A stretch of 64,000 nt of DNA. It comes from Chitinophaga sedimenti (lineage in GTDB: Bacteria; Bacteroidota; Bacteroidia; Chitinophagales; Chitinophagaceae). Position numbers and translations under genes: made by a program. Below are positions 49,621 to 61,710 of this stretch, in pieces; positions within the stretch are counted from its first letter, which is position 1, and each line of letters starts with the position of its first letter. Location of the stretch: positions 2,790,001 through 2,854,000 of the forward strand of contig NZ_JAKUKA010000001.1 of assembly GCF_023156195.1 (NCBI RefSeq). The letters are read 5' to 3'. The notes below the pieces were generated by a model. It saw only the letters and a list, made by a program, of their open reading frames with translations. It made no database searches and was not told the DNA's origin.

Positions 49621-52600
49621 TTACAGGTTGACATTGAGGCCTACGTTAAATACTTTCTGCAGCGGATAGCTGAACGCGTTGGACGACAGCTCCGGATCCC
49701 AGTCCTTAAAGCGGCTGAAAGTAAGTAGGTTGAGGCCGTTGAAGTAAATGCGGCAGTTACTGAGGTAAGCCCTTTTCGCTAACCGGTCTGGCAGCGTATA
49801 GCCTATTTCCAGTGACTTCAAACGCAGGAACGCGCCGTTGCGCATCCACCAGGAACTGGTTTGCAGGTTGTTCCGGATGTATCGCTCCTGTGTACCCAAA
49901 CGCGGGTACTTGGCGTATAAATCCTGGTTTTCTTCAGACCAGTGACTGTCCGCAAATACCTGTAACACCTGGCGGTTATTGATAAAGGGACTCACAGCAC
50001 CCGGATCAATAAAGAAGGAAGTGCGGGCCGATCCCCTGGAAGAAAGCGCTCAGGTCAAAGCCTTTGTAACCGGAGGAAAGACCGGCGCCATACACGATTT
50101 CCGGCACCGTAGGCAAACCAAGGAATACCTGGTCCGCTTCAGAAATCACACCGTCGCCGTTCATGTCGCGGTACTTGATATCGCCGCCGCGCGGAGCACT
50201 CGCGCCGCTGCCAAACAGTTGCCTGGGCGAAGCCTCCGCTTCTTTATCATCCACGAATAAACGCTCAGCAATATAGCCCCAGCGTACGTTGATCTTTTGT
50301 CCGCTCAGCAAACGCCGGGGTTCCTGGTAAGCCGGCTGCTCGTACACGCCGTACTTGTTCTGCGAAAAAGTAAAGTTGGCGCGGCCACTCATCCACAAAC
50401 CGCTGGCGAAGTTTTTACGGTAGTCGGCCGAAAGGTCAATACCATGACTGTTTGCCGTACCCAGGTTCGCGCTCACTGATGCTTCCAGCCCTGCAGTACC
50501 CGGTATGGACGCACGCGACATCAGGATGTTGTAGCGATGTTGTTTATACACCTCTGCAATCACGTTCACCGCGTTAAACAGGCTGAACTCCAGGCCAATA
50601 TTAGTTTGGCGGGAAGTTTCCCAGGTCACGTCCTCATTCGGATAGTTGCGGATGCTTACACCGGGACGCGTCATGCCGTTGTCCTGGCCAAACGAAGCGG
50701 AGTTACCGCCCGCCAGGTTTACGTCAGACAAGTAGAAGAAGCGCTGTGCGCCAATCGCGTCGTTACCCACGAGACCATAACTGGCGCGTACCTTCAGTTT
50801 GTTCACGACTTTTGCCAGGTCGCCCTGCCAGAACGGCTCGCGGGATACGATCCAGGAGCCGCCGATGGTCGGGAAAAAGCCAAAACGGTTTTTCTCCGCA
50901 AATCTTTCAGAACCATTGTAACCGAAGTTAAACTCCACGAAGTAACGGCTGGCGTACGAATACGATGCCCGTCCGGACACTCCCAGGTTACGGTATGGCA
51001 GCGACAACTGTAAACTCGCATTACCGTTCGCATCCACGGCATTCGCATATAAACGCTGCTGCCTGTTGGCGATCAATGCCGCCGACACATTGTGCTGACG
51101 GCCGATCTGCCGGTTGTAATCCAGGATACCCCGGAAGTATACGAACGTATTGATGTCTTTAAACTGCTCGTTCGCATTGTAGCTCAGGTACTCGGTAGCC
51201 TGTCCCGGCAAACTGTTGATCCACGTCAAATCATAGACGTTGTTTACCCGGTCGTAATTGGATATCTGGTAATAGAAAGGATTGTACTTACGCGTCAGGT
51301 CAAAATAAGAATACCTGTTCGTGTTAAAAATGCCTTTAAAGCTCAACCCTTCTGTAATAAAATTCAGCTGTTGGTTCAACTCCAGCTGCGCGCTCATACG
51401 GGAACGCGAAAACGATTTAAACCCGCGCATCATTTCCGCATACGGATTCACAAAACCCGGCGTATTGGAGCTGGATCCTTCCGCGGTAGCATTACCGAAC
51501 AGGATGTGCGTATTGATGCCCAGCGAAGGATCTTCCGGGTAAAACGCCGGGAACCTCACGGGACTGGTGTGCAACGCCCAGTAATACAGATCGGATGAAA
51601 AGGAGCCATCGGCCGTAATGGGGCCGTTATATTCGTCAAAGGTACCGGAGAGGCGTAAAATCGCTTCCGTGGTAGGGGTGATATTGATGTTGATATTCGA
51701 CCGCAGCTGGTAGTTCTTCAGCTTTACGTTGTTGTTGAAATCATTCATCGGGCTTACTTTGAGGATACCGTTATCCACGTTGTAAGAACCGCCGATGTAA
51801 TACCGCGCCACTTTGCCGCCGCCGCTTACGCTGGCGTTGGCGCGCTGGTTATTGGTGCGGTCTTTAAACATCACATCCAGCCAGTCTACCGCCGGATACA
51901 TGTACTTGTTACTGCCCGGTGCATTTTTCAGCGTCTGCTCTGTAAAGTAGATCTTGTTTGCGCTGAACAGTGTGGCGCCGCGCACGTCGCGGGTAGACAC
52001 GGCCTCGTTGTACAATTTCATGTACGAAATAGGGTCCGCGATTTTAATGTTTTGTGTTGGCTGGGAAATAGAGTTTTCAAGGCGCACGTTGATGCGCGCT
52101 TTGCCTTCCGCCCCTTCCTTGGTGGTCACCAGGATGACCCCGTTGGCGCCGCGCGCGCCATAGAGCGCGGTGGCGCTGGCGTCTTTCAGAATAGAAAAAG
52201 TAGCGATGTCGTCAACCTGTAAACGGGCAAGATCATTGGCAGTGAGTTCCACGTTATCTACGAGAATCAGCGGGTCCTGCTTGTAACCAAAAGTAGTCAC
52301 ACCGCGCACGAAGAAGGTGGAATTGTCGAGTCTGGCTGACCGCTGCGCTGGTACGCCACTACGCCGGCAATTTGCCCGGCCAGGGCGTTGGTCAGGTTAC
52401 TCGACGGGATTTTTAACGCCCCGGGATTGATAGTGGCAACAGAACCTACCACGGCCTCCCGGCGTTCCTTTTACCAAAGGCGGTAACCACGACTTCGGAA
52501 ATGGAACCTTCGGAGGGACGCAAACGAAAAGATACCTGCCGGTCGTTGGCGTTGGCCGTAAAACGCTGCTCCATAAAACCGATCGAAGATAACACGATCA

Positions 52601-52874
52601 CATCGCCGTTAGCGGCTTCGATCACGAACTTACCATCGGAATCGGTGGCCGTGCCCACCGCACGGTTGTTGGCAAAATACACGCTCACACCGGGAATGCC
52701 GGTGCCGCTGGTATCTTTTACCAAACCGGCGATTTTGAACTTTGCAGGCGTTTGGGCATGCAGGGCGCTGGTCAACAATAACAAAAGCGTAGCTAAAAAG
52801 AATACCCGGCCTGGTGGCAAATGGCCGTAGTGGCGGCATAGACGCCTTGCCCAAGTGGAAATGGGACGATCCAT
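49621..52874 (-). CDS. SusC/RagA TonB-dependent transporter of PUL 2, frame broken three times
   Basis: Outer-membrane importer of about 1,085 residues. Seen: an N-terminal signal helix (VFFLATLLLLLTSALHAQ), a carboxypeptidase-like domain (FKIAGLVKDTSGTGIPGVSV), the plug (VRGVTTFGYKQDPLILVDNV, LYGARGANGVILVTTKEG), and a barrel ending VFNVGLNVNL. Breaks are at GG 52461-52462 and near 52331 (one base missing each) and at CCCC 50033-50036 (one surplus; removal gives FFQGSARTSFFIDPG, matching the same place in the PUL 1 SusC). First gene of PUL 2. Confidence 0.88.
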
Positions 52875-52944
52875 AACAATTTTGGTTGTACTGATTTACG
52901 ATAGTTCCCTGTAACCCGGGATTATTCATTCTGCCTGACGGAGC

Positions 52945-52952
52945 CAAAAGTA
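52945..52952 (-). promoter_or_regulatory. -7 box of PUL 2
   Basis: TACTTTTG on the minus strand, about 70 bp upstream of susC. It is the same octamer as at the PUL 1 promoters. Confidence 0.6.
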
Positions 52953-52979
52953 CGTTGTCCCCGGAGTGGGCACAATGAC

Positions 52980-53012
52980 AATATCATCGGTTCCGTATAA
53001 CATATCATCAGT
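52980..53012 (-). promoter_or_regulatory. Direct repeat upstream of PUL 2
   Basis: ATATCATCGGT at 52981 and ATATCATCAGT at 53002 are exactly 21 bp apart and start 28 nt beyond the -7 box. Spacing and place suit two half-sites of an activator; the 3' copy nearly reaches the Crp/Fnr stop codon. Confidence 0.55.
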
Positions 53013-53021
53013 ACAACCACT

Positions 53022-53681
53022 TTATCGCATCAACTTCTCAAGTACCTTTCTCTTTTTGATCGCAATGCGTTTACCGGCGGTAGCAATTACCCCATCCTGC
53101 TCCCATTCCGACATGGTTTTAAAAAGTGTTTCATAAGTGGTGCCGGCATAGGAAGCAATGTCCTGCCGCGTCAGCGTGTGTTTCGCAAATCCTTCTTCAT
53201 CTACCTGGAAAAGCACTTCCAACCGCAATAGTTTTTCCGCGATGCGGGTTTTTACATCGAGCTGCACCAATTTGCGCATGCCCTCCTCCGCTTTCTGCAA
53301 TTCGGCGGCAAAGAACAAAATGACCTGGTAGGCAAATTCATGGTTGGCCATTAGCGTAGTACGGAAAAAAGCGGGCGTGATAAAACAGGCCGTCACTTTT
53401 TCCACCGCAGTGGCGGATACCGGGTACCGCTGCTCCTTGCCGATAGCGCGGTGGCCAAGCAGGTCGCCTTCCGCCGCAAACTTGATGATCAGTTCGCGGT
53501 CTTCCAACCAGTGCTGATGCACTTTAACCTTGCCGGTATGAATAAAATAAAAACCTGCTATCTCGTCCCCTTCCCGGAAAATGACGTCGCCGCGGTTAAA
53601 TTCCACGAGGCGCGCGTTGTCTTCAATAGCGGTGTGCCAGTCAGCAAAGGTATGTCGGCAAAGGAAGCAATTAGAGTGCAT
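53022..53681 (-). CDS. Crp/Fnr family transcriptional regulator
   Basis: Intact 219-residue regulator. Seen: an N-terminal Cys pair (NCFLCRHTFADW), a cyclic-nucleotide-binding-like roll (EFNRGDVIFREGDEIAGFYF, EGDLLGHRAI), the dimer helix, and a winged helix (LTRQDIASYAGTTYETLFKT). The Cys pair resembles the start of oxygen- or redox-sensing members, but four Cys in the Fnr arrangement are not present. It is divergent from the CLC gene; the two promoters face each other over 40 bp with a palindrome between. Confidence 0.86.
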   Translation of the reverse strand: MHSNCFLCRHTFADWHTAIEDNARLVEFNRGDVIFREGDEIAGFYFIHTGKVKVHQHWLEDRELIIKFAAEGDLLGHRAIGKEQRYPVSATAVEKVTACFITPAFFRTTLMANHEFAYQVILFFAAELQKAEEGMRKLVQLDVKTRIAEKLLRLEVLFQVDEEGFAKHTLTRQDIASYAGTTYETLFKTMSEWEQDGVIATAGKRIAIKKRKVLEKLMR

Positions 53682-53711
53682 AAATATAGTTTATACAACA
53701 TTATTATACCT

Positions 53712-53719
53712 CAAAAGTA
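53712..53719 (-). promoter_or_regulatory. -7 box of the Crp/Fnr gene
   Basis: TACTTTTG on the minus strand, 30 bp upstream of the ATG. Confidence 0.6.
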
Positions 53720-53737
53720 AAAAATAATGACCAATAA

Positions 53738-53753
53738 TATTGCAAAGGCAATA
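53738..53753. promoter_or_regulatory. Palindrome in the crp-clc divergent promoter
   Basis: TATTGCAAAGGCAATA has perfect 6-bp arms (TATTGC/GCAATA). It touches the clc -7 box, so a bound regulator, probably the adjacent Crp/Fnr protein, would act on clc. Confidence 0.5.
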
Positions 53754-53759
53754 CTTTTG
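53752..53759 (+). promoter_or_regulatory. -7 box of the CLC gene
   Basis: TACTTTTG, 18 bp upstream of the ATG at 53778. Confidence 0.6.
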
Positions 53760-53777
53760 CAGTAAATATTCAACAAC

Positions 53778-55462
53778 ATGGAACAAAAAATACCCGTCGC
53801 ACCCCTGTTGGAAACAACAGGACCGTCCGGGGACATACCTTCAGAAAGGCCTGTATCGAGCCGCGTTTTATGGCTGAGCATACAGGTAGTGATCAATGCT
53901 ATAATTATCGGATTCATTGCCCGCGGCCTGGTATGGCTGATCAGCCTGATTACCAATTTCGCTTTTTATGGGGAATTTTCTATACACGAGCGCGGTCCGG
54001 CCGGGAACCAATTGGGGTTATGGGTAATTGCAGTACCTATCGTGGGCGCCATTATCATCGGCATTATGGCCCGGCTGGGATCCGCTGCCATCCGCGGGCA
54101 TGGCATTCCTGAAGCGATGGAGCAGGTATTAACGAACGAAAGCCGTATTAAACCCATCATCACGCTGCTAAAACCATTATCCGCCGCCATTTCTATAGGC
54201 ACCGGCGGCCCGTTCGGGGCCGAAGGACCGATTATTTCCACCGGCGGTGCATTTGGTTCTGTAGCGGGACAAATCATGCGTATTACGCCCTCTGAGCGCA
54301 AAATTATGCTAACGGCGGGCGCAACGGCGGGTATGGCCGCCATTTTCGGCACCCCGGTAGCGGCGGTATTGCTGGCGATTGAATTATTGCTGTTCGAGTT
54401 TTCGCCCCGTACACTGATCCCGGTATCGCTGGCCTGTGCTACCGGCGCAGCCATGCACCTGATGCTGTTCGGTCGCGAAGCGGTGTTTGCCATGCCGGAG
54501 ATTCCCGCCGCCCCGGGCAGCGCCATGGTGTGGTACACCGCGATGGGCATTGTACTGGGAGTAATCGCCGCGCTCATCTCCAAAAGCATTTATTTTATTG
54601 AAGATCTGTTCGAAAAGCTTCCCATCCACTGGATGTGGTGGCCGGCCATCGGCGCCATCGCCATTGGCGTAACGGGTTACTTCGCACCTTACACGTTGGG
54701 GGTGGGGTACGACAATATCAGCGGCTTGCTCACCGGCTCATTGCCGTTACAAATGGTATTAGGCCTCTGTTTCCTTAAATTCATCTCCTGGTCGGTTTCG
54801 CTGGGCAGCGGCACTTCCGGCGGTACACTGGCGCCTTTGCTCACTATTGGTGGCGCATCGGGATTGGGTTTGGGCCTACTTATACAGCACTTTTTCCCGG
54901 CAGCGGAAATCAATCTGCCTACCTGTGCATTGATAGGTATGGCCGCCACCTTCGCCGGCGCAGCGCGTGCATTGCTCACCGCTATTGTATTCGCATTGGA
55001 AACAACCATGCAACCTCACGGCCTGTTACCATTACTCGCCGCCTGTACGGCCGCTTATTTTATTTCCTTCTTTTTGATGAAAGGAAGTATCATGACGGAG
55101 AAAATTCGCCGCAGGGGCGTAAGTACACCGGAAGCTTACGAGCCCGATGTGTTACAGCACATCCCCACCAGCGCAGTGATGCAGACCGATGACTGGCAGC
55201 GGCAGCGTTGATGGGAACATCGCCCGCGTTTGTATATGACGATAGTAAAATCAGCCTTGCAGCAGCGCTCATGGATAAACACGGCGTTACTGCACTGCCG
55301 GTGATGCAGCGTGGCGGACAGGCTACAGGCATACTGGATGCGGCGGGGGTATTACGTGCTTATAATATGCATCGTCATCAGAATGAACCCATGCAACGGG
55401 TGATTTCCGTGAAACGAAGGGCTTACAAAATGTGGATTAATCAAAAGGGCCGTACGCAATAG
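53778..55462 (+). CDS. CLC chloride channel/antiporter with C-terminal CBS region, frame broken once
   Basis: Membrane protein of about 561 residues. Seen: the three CLC anion-site motifs in variant form, RGHGIPEAM (for GSGIP), GPFGAEGPII (GxFxP-type, Glu position kept) and GSGTSGGTLAPLL; ten or more helices to about residue 435; then CBS-like sequence (PAFVYDDSKISLAAALMDKH, GVTALPVMQRGGQATGILDA). The frame breaks near 55195; one added base gives TDDWQAAALMGTSP. It conducts or exchanges Cl- or related anions across the inner membrane; the CBS part usually senses nucleotides. Controlled from the promoter shared with the Crp/Fnr gene. Confidence 0.88.
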
Positions 55463-55477
55463 CGCACAGCCCTTTTC
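55445..55477. terminator. Shared terminator of the convergent clc and barrel genes
   Basis: AAAAGGGC at 55443-55450 pairs with GCCCTTTT at 55469-55476 around a partly paired loop. T-runs follow on the plus strand; it overlaps the end of clc. Confidence 0.6.
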
Positions 55478-55498
55478 TTCTGCCTGATAAAAAACGCG

Positions 55499-56016
55499 TT
55501 ATTTAAAACGAATGTTGTAAGTGGTGCCAATGCCCACCGCCGGATGTTACCGCCGTTATCGGCCGAACGCAGCACCCCGTTGTAGAAGGCAAAGAAGTTC
55601 CAGTTATAGTTGTGATAACCTAACTGCGGCTTCACCATAAAACCGCCCGTATTCTCTACAGGGCCGGTCACAAAGCTGTAACCCACATCTGTTCCCACAA
55701 AAAAACCGCTGCTCTTAGGGTAGTAACGCGCAAATGCGCCCAGCGGTACGGTACCAAAATGATCGCCGTTGTCTTTCGGGAAAAAGTGGTTATATCCGGA
55801 AGTAAGACCAATGCCCCAATGCGGCGTGGTCATAAGTTGTCCTTTTAATTCGCCACCCAGCATAAAACTGTTGGTAGACGCTACTTCCCCGATGGGAACA
55901 CCTGCACTCACCCCAAATTTCAGCCGGGAGTTTTTCTTGGTGATCTCTGTTGCTTCACGGGCTTGTACGCGGCCCGCTGCCAATGCTACTGTTAATAAAA
56001 TAATGATCCTTTTCAT
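55499..56016 (-). CDS. Outer-membrane beta-barrel protein, frame broken once
   Basis: Protein of about 173 residues. Seen: signal peptide MKRIIILLTVALAAGRVQA (start ATG 56016 preferred over 56040), then barrel-like strands (LKFGVSAGVPIGEVASTNSF, HWGIGLTSGYNHFFP, GFFVGTDVGYSFVTGP). The frame breaks at GG 55542-55543; one added base gives NIPAVGIGTTYNIRFK, a proper barrel C-terminus. It resembles small OmpW/OmpA-like porin-fold proteins of Bacteroidota. Function unknown. Confidence 0.78.
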
Positions 56017-56148
56017 AGAAGACTGTTTGGTTACCATCACATTTACAAACAGCGTACCAAAGCAATTTTAACAAAAATCAACAGGGGTAAATTATCTTCT
56101 ATACCCCACCGGGTGCAAAACGCCACGGATGCGTCCGAATAGCGCATT

Positions 56149-56187
56149 AAAAAAAAAAAGCGCACCATGGCTTTCGCCACAGTACGC
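56149..56187 (-). terminator. Strong terminator of the third susC/susD pair
   Basis: On the minus strand GCGTACTGTGGC and GCCATGGTGCGC form a 12-bp stem (three wobbles) closed by a GAAA tetraloop and followed by T11. Confidence 0.9.
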
Positions 56188-56212
56188 TCTTTGCTGCTCT
56201 TAGTGCGCCCGC

Positions 56213-57927
56213 CTAATTCTGCGTCAGTGCACCCTGACTGCGGTCTATTTGTTGTTGTGGTATTGGATAGATCGCATCTTTATCCTCAAAGGTGAGGCCC
56301 GCGAAAGAACTCAGCAAGCTGCCTTCAAAGGTAGAATATGATTCAAGTACGGACTTAGCCGTACCCCAACGTACCAGGTCATACCAGCGATGGCCTTCCA
56401 GCGCCAGCTCCAGCCTGCGCTCGAACTGTACGGCACTGCGTGCATAAGCTACGGTCGGGAAGGAAGTGTATTGCTGTACGCTGTACACCGCCGCAGGACC
56501 ACCATCCACTACTTTGCCGGGCAATGCTGCTGCGCGCTGGCGTACCAGGTTTACGAGGCGCATGGCTTCTGCAAGATTCGGTGTAGGCCCGTCTACGTTA
56601 CACTCCGCGGCCATCAGGTATACGTCGGCCAAACGGATAATGTTTACGTTCAGACCGGTGATCTGCAACGCACCTTTTACGGCATTGGAGCCAAAGGCCG
56701 ACTGGTCGATCATGTGTTTGTAACCTACGAACGGACCAGCATATGCCGGGTCACGGATCCAGCCATCGCCAGCCATGATACCCCAGTCATGATAAGGTAC
56801 GCCCCTTCTGCCTACGGTGTATTCCATACGCGGATCCACACGGAAGGTCTTATCCAGTACATACGCCGCTTTTTGCGCAGCCGTTAAACCGAAATCGGAT
56901 TTAATGATCGGCGCGGTGCGGTAGGTATTGTCCAGGTAAGGCAAACCTGCCGCGGTCGTTTTAAATGCATTCACCAGGTCGAAGGTGGGCTGATAGAAGC
57001 CACAGCAGTTTACCGGTGCGCTACCGTAAAAACCGCCGAGCATATCGCTCACGTTTGCGTTTTCTCCACTACCATCGGGGTTAATCGCATGTTGTACCGC
57101 GAAAATGGACTCGGGGCCATTCTCTTTGGTTACGTCAAAGTTGTCCGGGAACGGCATGGTGGTCAGCGATGCTTTGGCGGCAATTACAGTATTGAACAAC
57201 GCCGGGGCTTCCGTATACTTCTTTTGATAAAGATATACTTTACCCAGGTAAGCCTGTGCCGCCAGCCTGTCTACACGACCAATCTCCCCTTTCGGTTTGG
57301 TGGTGGGCAGATTGGTGATTGCAAACTGGAAGTCTGCTTCAATCTTAGGCCATATTTCCGCATCGTTTTTCACGGCGGCCGCTTGCGCGGTCGTCAGTGT
57401 TTCATCGATGTAAGGCACTTTGTTAAAGATCCTGCGGAGGAAAAAGTAATAGTGTCCGCGCAGCATTCTTGCTTCGCCCTGGATTTCCAGCGCGCGGGCA
57501 TCGGTGAGTTTTTACCGCTGCCTGCCTGTACGGTGGCTACCATGCGCAGTACGTTATTGCAACGGGCAATACCTTCGAACTGGCGGTTCCACATTACTTC
57601 CAGGTTATCGTTGGTACTGGTTACCTGGTACAACTCGATCTGGTTCATGTTAGGCTGGTCACCATTGTTACTGCCTTTGTGGGCATTATCTGCGGCTACT
57701 TCGCCAAACAGCCATTGGCTGGGACCGGAGGAGTAGTTACCCCAGGTACCGTTTACGTTGCCGTTGAGCAATCCATATGCGCCTACCAGCAAACCCTCCA
57801 CACCTTCCGGGGTGGCCAGCTGGTCGGTTACCAGTTCGCCCTGCGGTACACGTTCCAGGAAATCACCGGAACAACCACCCGACAGTGCGGATATCAACAG
57901 TATAGAAAAAAGATGTTTCGTTTTCAT
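56213..57927 (-). CDS. SusD/RagB lipoprotein of the third pair, frame broken once
   Basis: SusD-like protein of about 571 residues. Seen: lipoprotein signal (FSILLISALSGGCSGDFLER), MLRGHYYFFLRRIFNKVPYI, LAAQAYLGKVYLYQKKY, IRLADVYLMAAECN, FERRLELALEGHRWYDLVRW and the end IPQQQIDRSQGALTQN. The frame breaks at T5 57509-57513; one added base gives GKKLTDARALEIQGEA. It lies 18 bp after susC. No accessory lipoprotein follows; a strong terminator does. Confidence 0.88.
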
Positions 57928-57944
57928 GATTTGAAGCTTTTGAG

Positions 57945-60900
57945 TTAGAAACCTGCTGTAATACCAATCAGATATTGTCTGCCCACCGGATAAATACCAA
58001 AGTCTACGCCCAGTGCCGAGAAGGTACTGTTAGTCTGGCTCACTTCAGGATCCAGGCCGGTGTAGTTGGTAATGGTAAACAGGTTAGTAGCGCTGCCATA
58101 CACGCGCAGATTTTTCACCCTGCCGCCCAGCACTTTATCCATCTGGAAGTTGTAGCCGATCTGCAGGTTTTTCATCCTGAAATAGCTGCCGTCCTGTACA
58201 TAGTAGCTGGAAGAAGCATACTCAAAGTCAGACGCGCCCCTGTAAGGAGAAGGCGTTTTGCTGCCTTTATTGGTGGGGCTCCACGCATCCAGCATACGGG
58301 TAGACGCAGAACCATCGAAGGTGCTGAAGTCCGTGAAGTAGCGGGTAGCCTCGTACAGGTCGTTGCCCTGTGAGCCATTAAAGAAGGCCGACAGGTCGAA
58401 GTTGCGGTAGCGCAGGTTCAGGCTGAAGGAATACAGGAAATCCGGGTGCGGGTTGCCGATAATGGTACGGTCGTTCGGATCAATTTTGCCATCGGGTTTG
58501 CCTTCGGGACCGGAAATATCCCGGTATTTGAGGCCACCTACGCGGGCGCGGTCATAAGAAGGACCAGCAGCCACTTCCGCCGCATCCTGGTAGATGCCGA
58601 TTACTTTATATCCATAGAAGGAACCGAAAGGCTGTCCCGGTTTCAGGATGGTGGTAGACAAGCTCCTGAAGTTACCATACACCTGCTGTTTTACGGAAGG
58701 CGCCAGGTTTACCACTTCGTTCACGTTACGGGAGAAGTTTACACCTGCATCCAGGCCGAAATCGCTTTTGCTGTCGGTACCATAGTGGTAGTTCAGACCG
58801 ATTTCAAAACCTTTGTTCTGCATGTCGCCGATGTTTACGAACGGCGCACTACCCTCTCCGCTGGCCTGTGAAGGCAAAGGAACGGGATACAGCATGTCCG
58901 ATGTTTTACGGGTGTACCAGTCGATAGCACCATCAAACATACCCTGTGCGAGCGTGAAGTCCAGACCAACGTTCAGTGATTTCAGCTCCTCCCATTTAAC
59001 ATTGGGATTGGCATAAGCGTTCTGCCATACACCTGTAATCACATCGCCGCGGATGGGATAAGCAGAAGAGGCGAGTGCACTTTCGAAACGCTGCAGGTAC
59101 TGGAAGCCCGGGATACGCTGGTTACCGGTAATACCGTAACCCGCACGGAGTTTCAGGTCTTCCAGCCAGGTAGCATCCGCCAGGAAAGGCTCTTCAGATA
59201 AACGCCAGGCCACGCTACCAGCAGGGAAGGTACCATACTTGTTGCTCGGACCAAAGTTTGAAGAACCATCACGGCGCACCGTTGCGCTCAACAGGTATTT
59301 ATCACCATAAGCGTAATCCACACGACCGAACCAGGAATACAATGAGTTGGTACCGCCGGTGCTGTTATTGCTGATGTTCGCGGAACCCCGTGACAGGTAG
59401 TAGTAGTCGAGGTTACCCAGCAGGAAGAACTCGTTCCTGCCGCCCGTCAGCGAACGGCCGCGGTAATCATACGCTTCTGTACCTAACAGTACGGTAAGCG
59501 CATGTTTGTCCCTGTTCAGTTTATACGTTAACGTATTGGTCCAGGTCCAGTCTTTATTGAAACCGGAGTTTTCACTCAAGCTGTTGGCGTTGCTGCCTTC
59601 AGAGAACTCCAGGTTCGGATAACCGATAGACATGCCGGAGTAGTTTTCATAACGCAGACCGAAGCTGGTTTTAGCAGTCAGTCCTTTAATGATGTCTACT
59701 TCCGCAAACACGTTACCGAAGAAGAAATTACGTTTCTGTACGTTATCTTTTGCGCGATACAGCATGGCAAGCGGGTTTTGGGCGTTACCCAATTTGTCGC
59801 CGCGGCTGCCCGCAAAGTTGCCCATGATATCGTATACCGGGATGATGGTTGGAATACGGTAAGAGAAGCCCAGTGCACTACCTTCACCCTGGTAATCGCC
59901 GGATACGTTCGGGTTTACACCTACGCCATAGAATTGCTCGTAGCTGTATTGCATGTTTTCACCGAAACGGAAGTGACCGTCGAACAAGTTGAACGTAGTA
60001 TTGGAGCGTACATTGTAACGCTCGTAACCCGTATGCTTCACGATACCCTGCTGCCCCATATAACCGCCGGAAATAGCATACGTAGCGTTTTCGCCACCGC
60101 CATTTACGCTCAGGTTATAGTTCTGGATCGGTGCGTTCTGGGTGATTTCCTTGAACCAGTTGGTGCCGGCTTTGTTTGCCTGCGTGATCTGGTAGAAAGT
60201 GCCGGATTCGCGGCTGTAGTTATATTTAGCAGGATCGATGTCGGCCGCGGTAATATTCTGACCGGTTTTGGAACCTGCTACGAGGTAGTCCGGTAAGGTT
60301 GGCGTAGTACCGGTACCGTAGTTGCTGCCGGTTGTCTCAGAAGTACCGGGCGTAATACCAGCATTCTTAAACGACTGGAACAGGTAGTCGGCATACTGTG
60401 TAGGGTTCATCATTTCCGGGAAGCGGTTGCGCTGTGGCACCTGTGTACCGTAGTACGCATCGAAGGTTACGCGGGGCGGACCTTTAATACCCTTTTTGGT
60501 AGTAATGATCACAACACCGTTGTTCGCACGGGCGCCATAGATGGAGGCAGACGAGGCATCCTTCAGTACCTGCAGGCTTTCGATATCGCTGGAACTTAAC
60601 CAGCTCAACTTACCTTCGTACGGAACACCGTCTACCACATACAGCGGATCATTATTATTAATAGTAGAGAAACCCCTGATCCTGATCTGCGGTGTAGCGC
60701 CGGGAGCACCGTCGCTTACTACCTGCACGCCCGTAGCTTTACCCTGGAGGGCTTCCACCGGGCTGGCGGCGGGTTGTTGTTTCATCTGGTTTACATTTAC
60801 CACCGCTACGGAACCGGTGAGGTCCTTCACTTTCTGCGAAGAATAACCGGTTACCACTACTTCGTTCAGGGTGCTGTTAGAGGAGGCCAGCGACTGATCG

Positions 60901-61213
60901 TAGGTGGTTACACCTGCTTCTACGGTAAATGTTTTTGTGTAAAGCCGATGGAGGAAAGGACGATCACGTCGCCCGGTTTAGCGCTTAATTTAAAGTTACC
61001 GTCGGCATCGGTCACAGCGCCTTTTGTAGTGCCTTTAATCTGTACGGCCACACCTGGTACCGGTGTTTTATCCGCATCGCTCGTAACGCGTCCCTTAATG
61101 GCCACCTCCTGGCTGAATGCCGGAATAGCCATCATTAGTAGGGCAAAGGTCAGGGTAAAGACAAGAGAAGTCCGTATTGCTTCGGACAAAGCAAATTTTG
61201 TTCGTTTTTTCAT
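57945..61213 (-). CDS. SusC/RagA TonB-dependent transporter of the third pair, frame broken once
   Basis: Outer-membrane importer of about 1,090 residues. Seen: signal region (LVFTLTFALLMMAIPAFSQ), carboxypeptidase-like domain (IKGRVTSDADKTPVPGVAVQ), plug (VVNVNQMKQQPAASPVEALQ, RIRGFSTINNNDPLYVVDGV, IYGARANNGVVIITTKKG), and the barrel ending YPVGRQYLIGITAGF. The frame breaks at T5 60932-60936; one added base gives GFTQKTFTVEAGVTTYDQ. It belongs to a different SusC subgroup from the PUL 1 and PUL 2 transporters, judging by the plug sequence. Substrate unknown. Confidence 0.9.
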
Positions 61214-61710
61214 CTTGGCAGAATTAAGTTTTCAACAATGCTGTAGCCGGATATGTGCGGAACATACCAACTACTGTTTCTGCGTGTTTAAGTGTTAAGA
61301 GAATGGCACATGGTACATTTTTAACATGACGTGTATTTAATTAGCAGGTGGAGTACCGCTGGTTGTTATTCTTAATGTAACATGTACTTTTTTGTCAGTG
61401 TGCGCAGGCTTATCGCCGTCGATTTTGTTTGGATTTTTTCATTAGACAGAAGAATTATACGTGGTAAAAAATAACCCCGCGGCGGGCAATAGAGTGCCGG
61501 AGGCATGAACAGCCTGGATTGATGATAGATAGAATGGCGCGAAAAACGGACTTAACTGTTTTGAAAAGGGTAGTCAACGGAAAACCCCGCATGTAAAAAT
61601 GCCCTAACGGTCAGATTCTGGTTTTAATGCTTGCATCTTCAAATGGGGGACAGTAAGTTGTTTTTAGTTTAATAAACCATAACGTGATTTGATCTTTTTT
61701 TTCTCATAAA

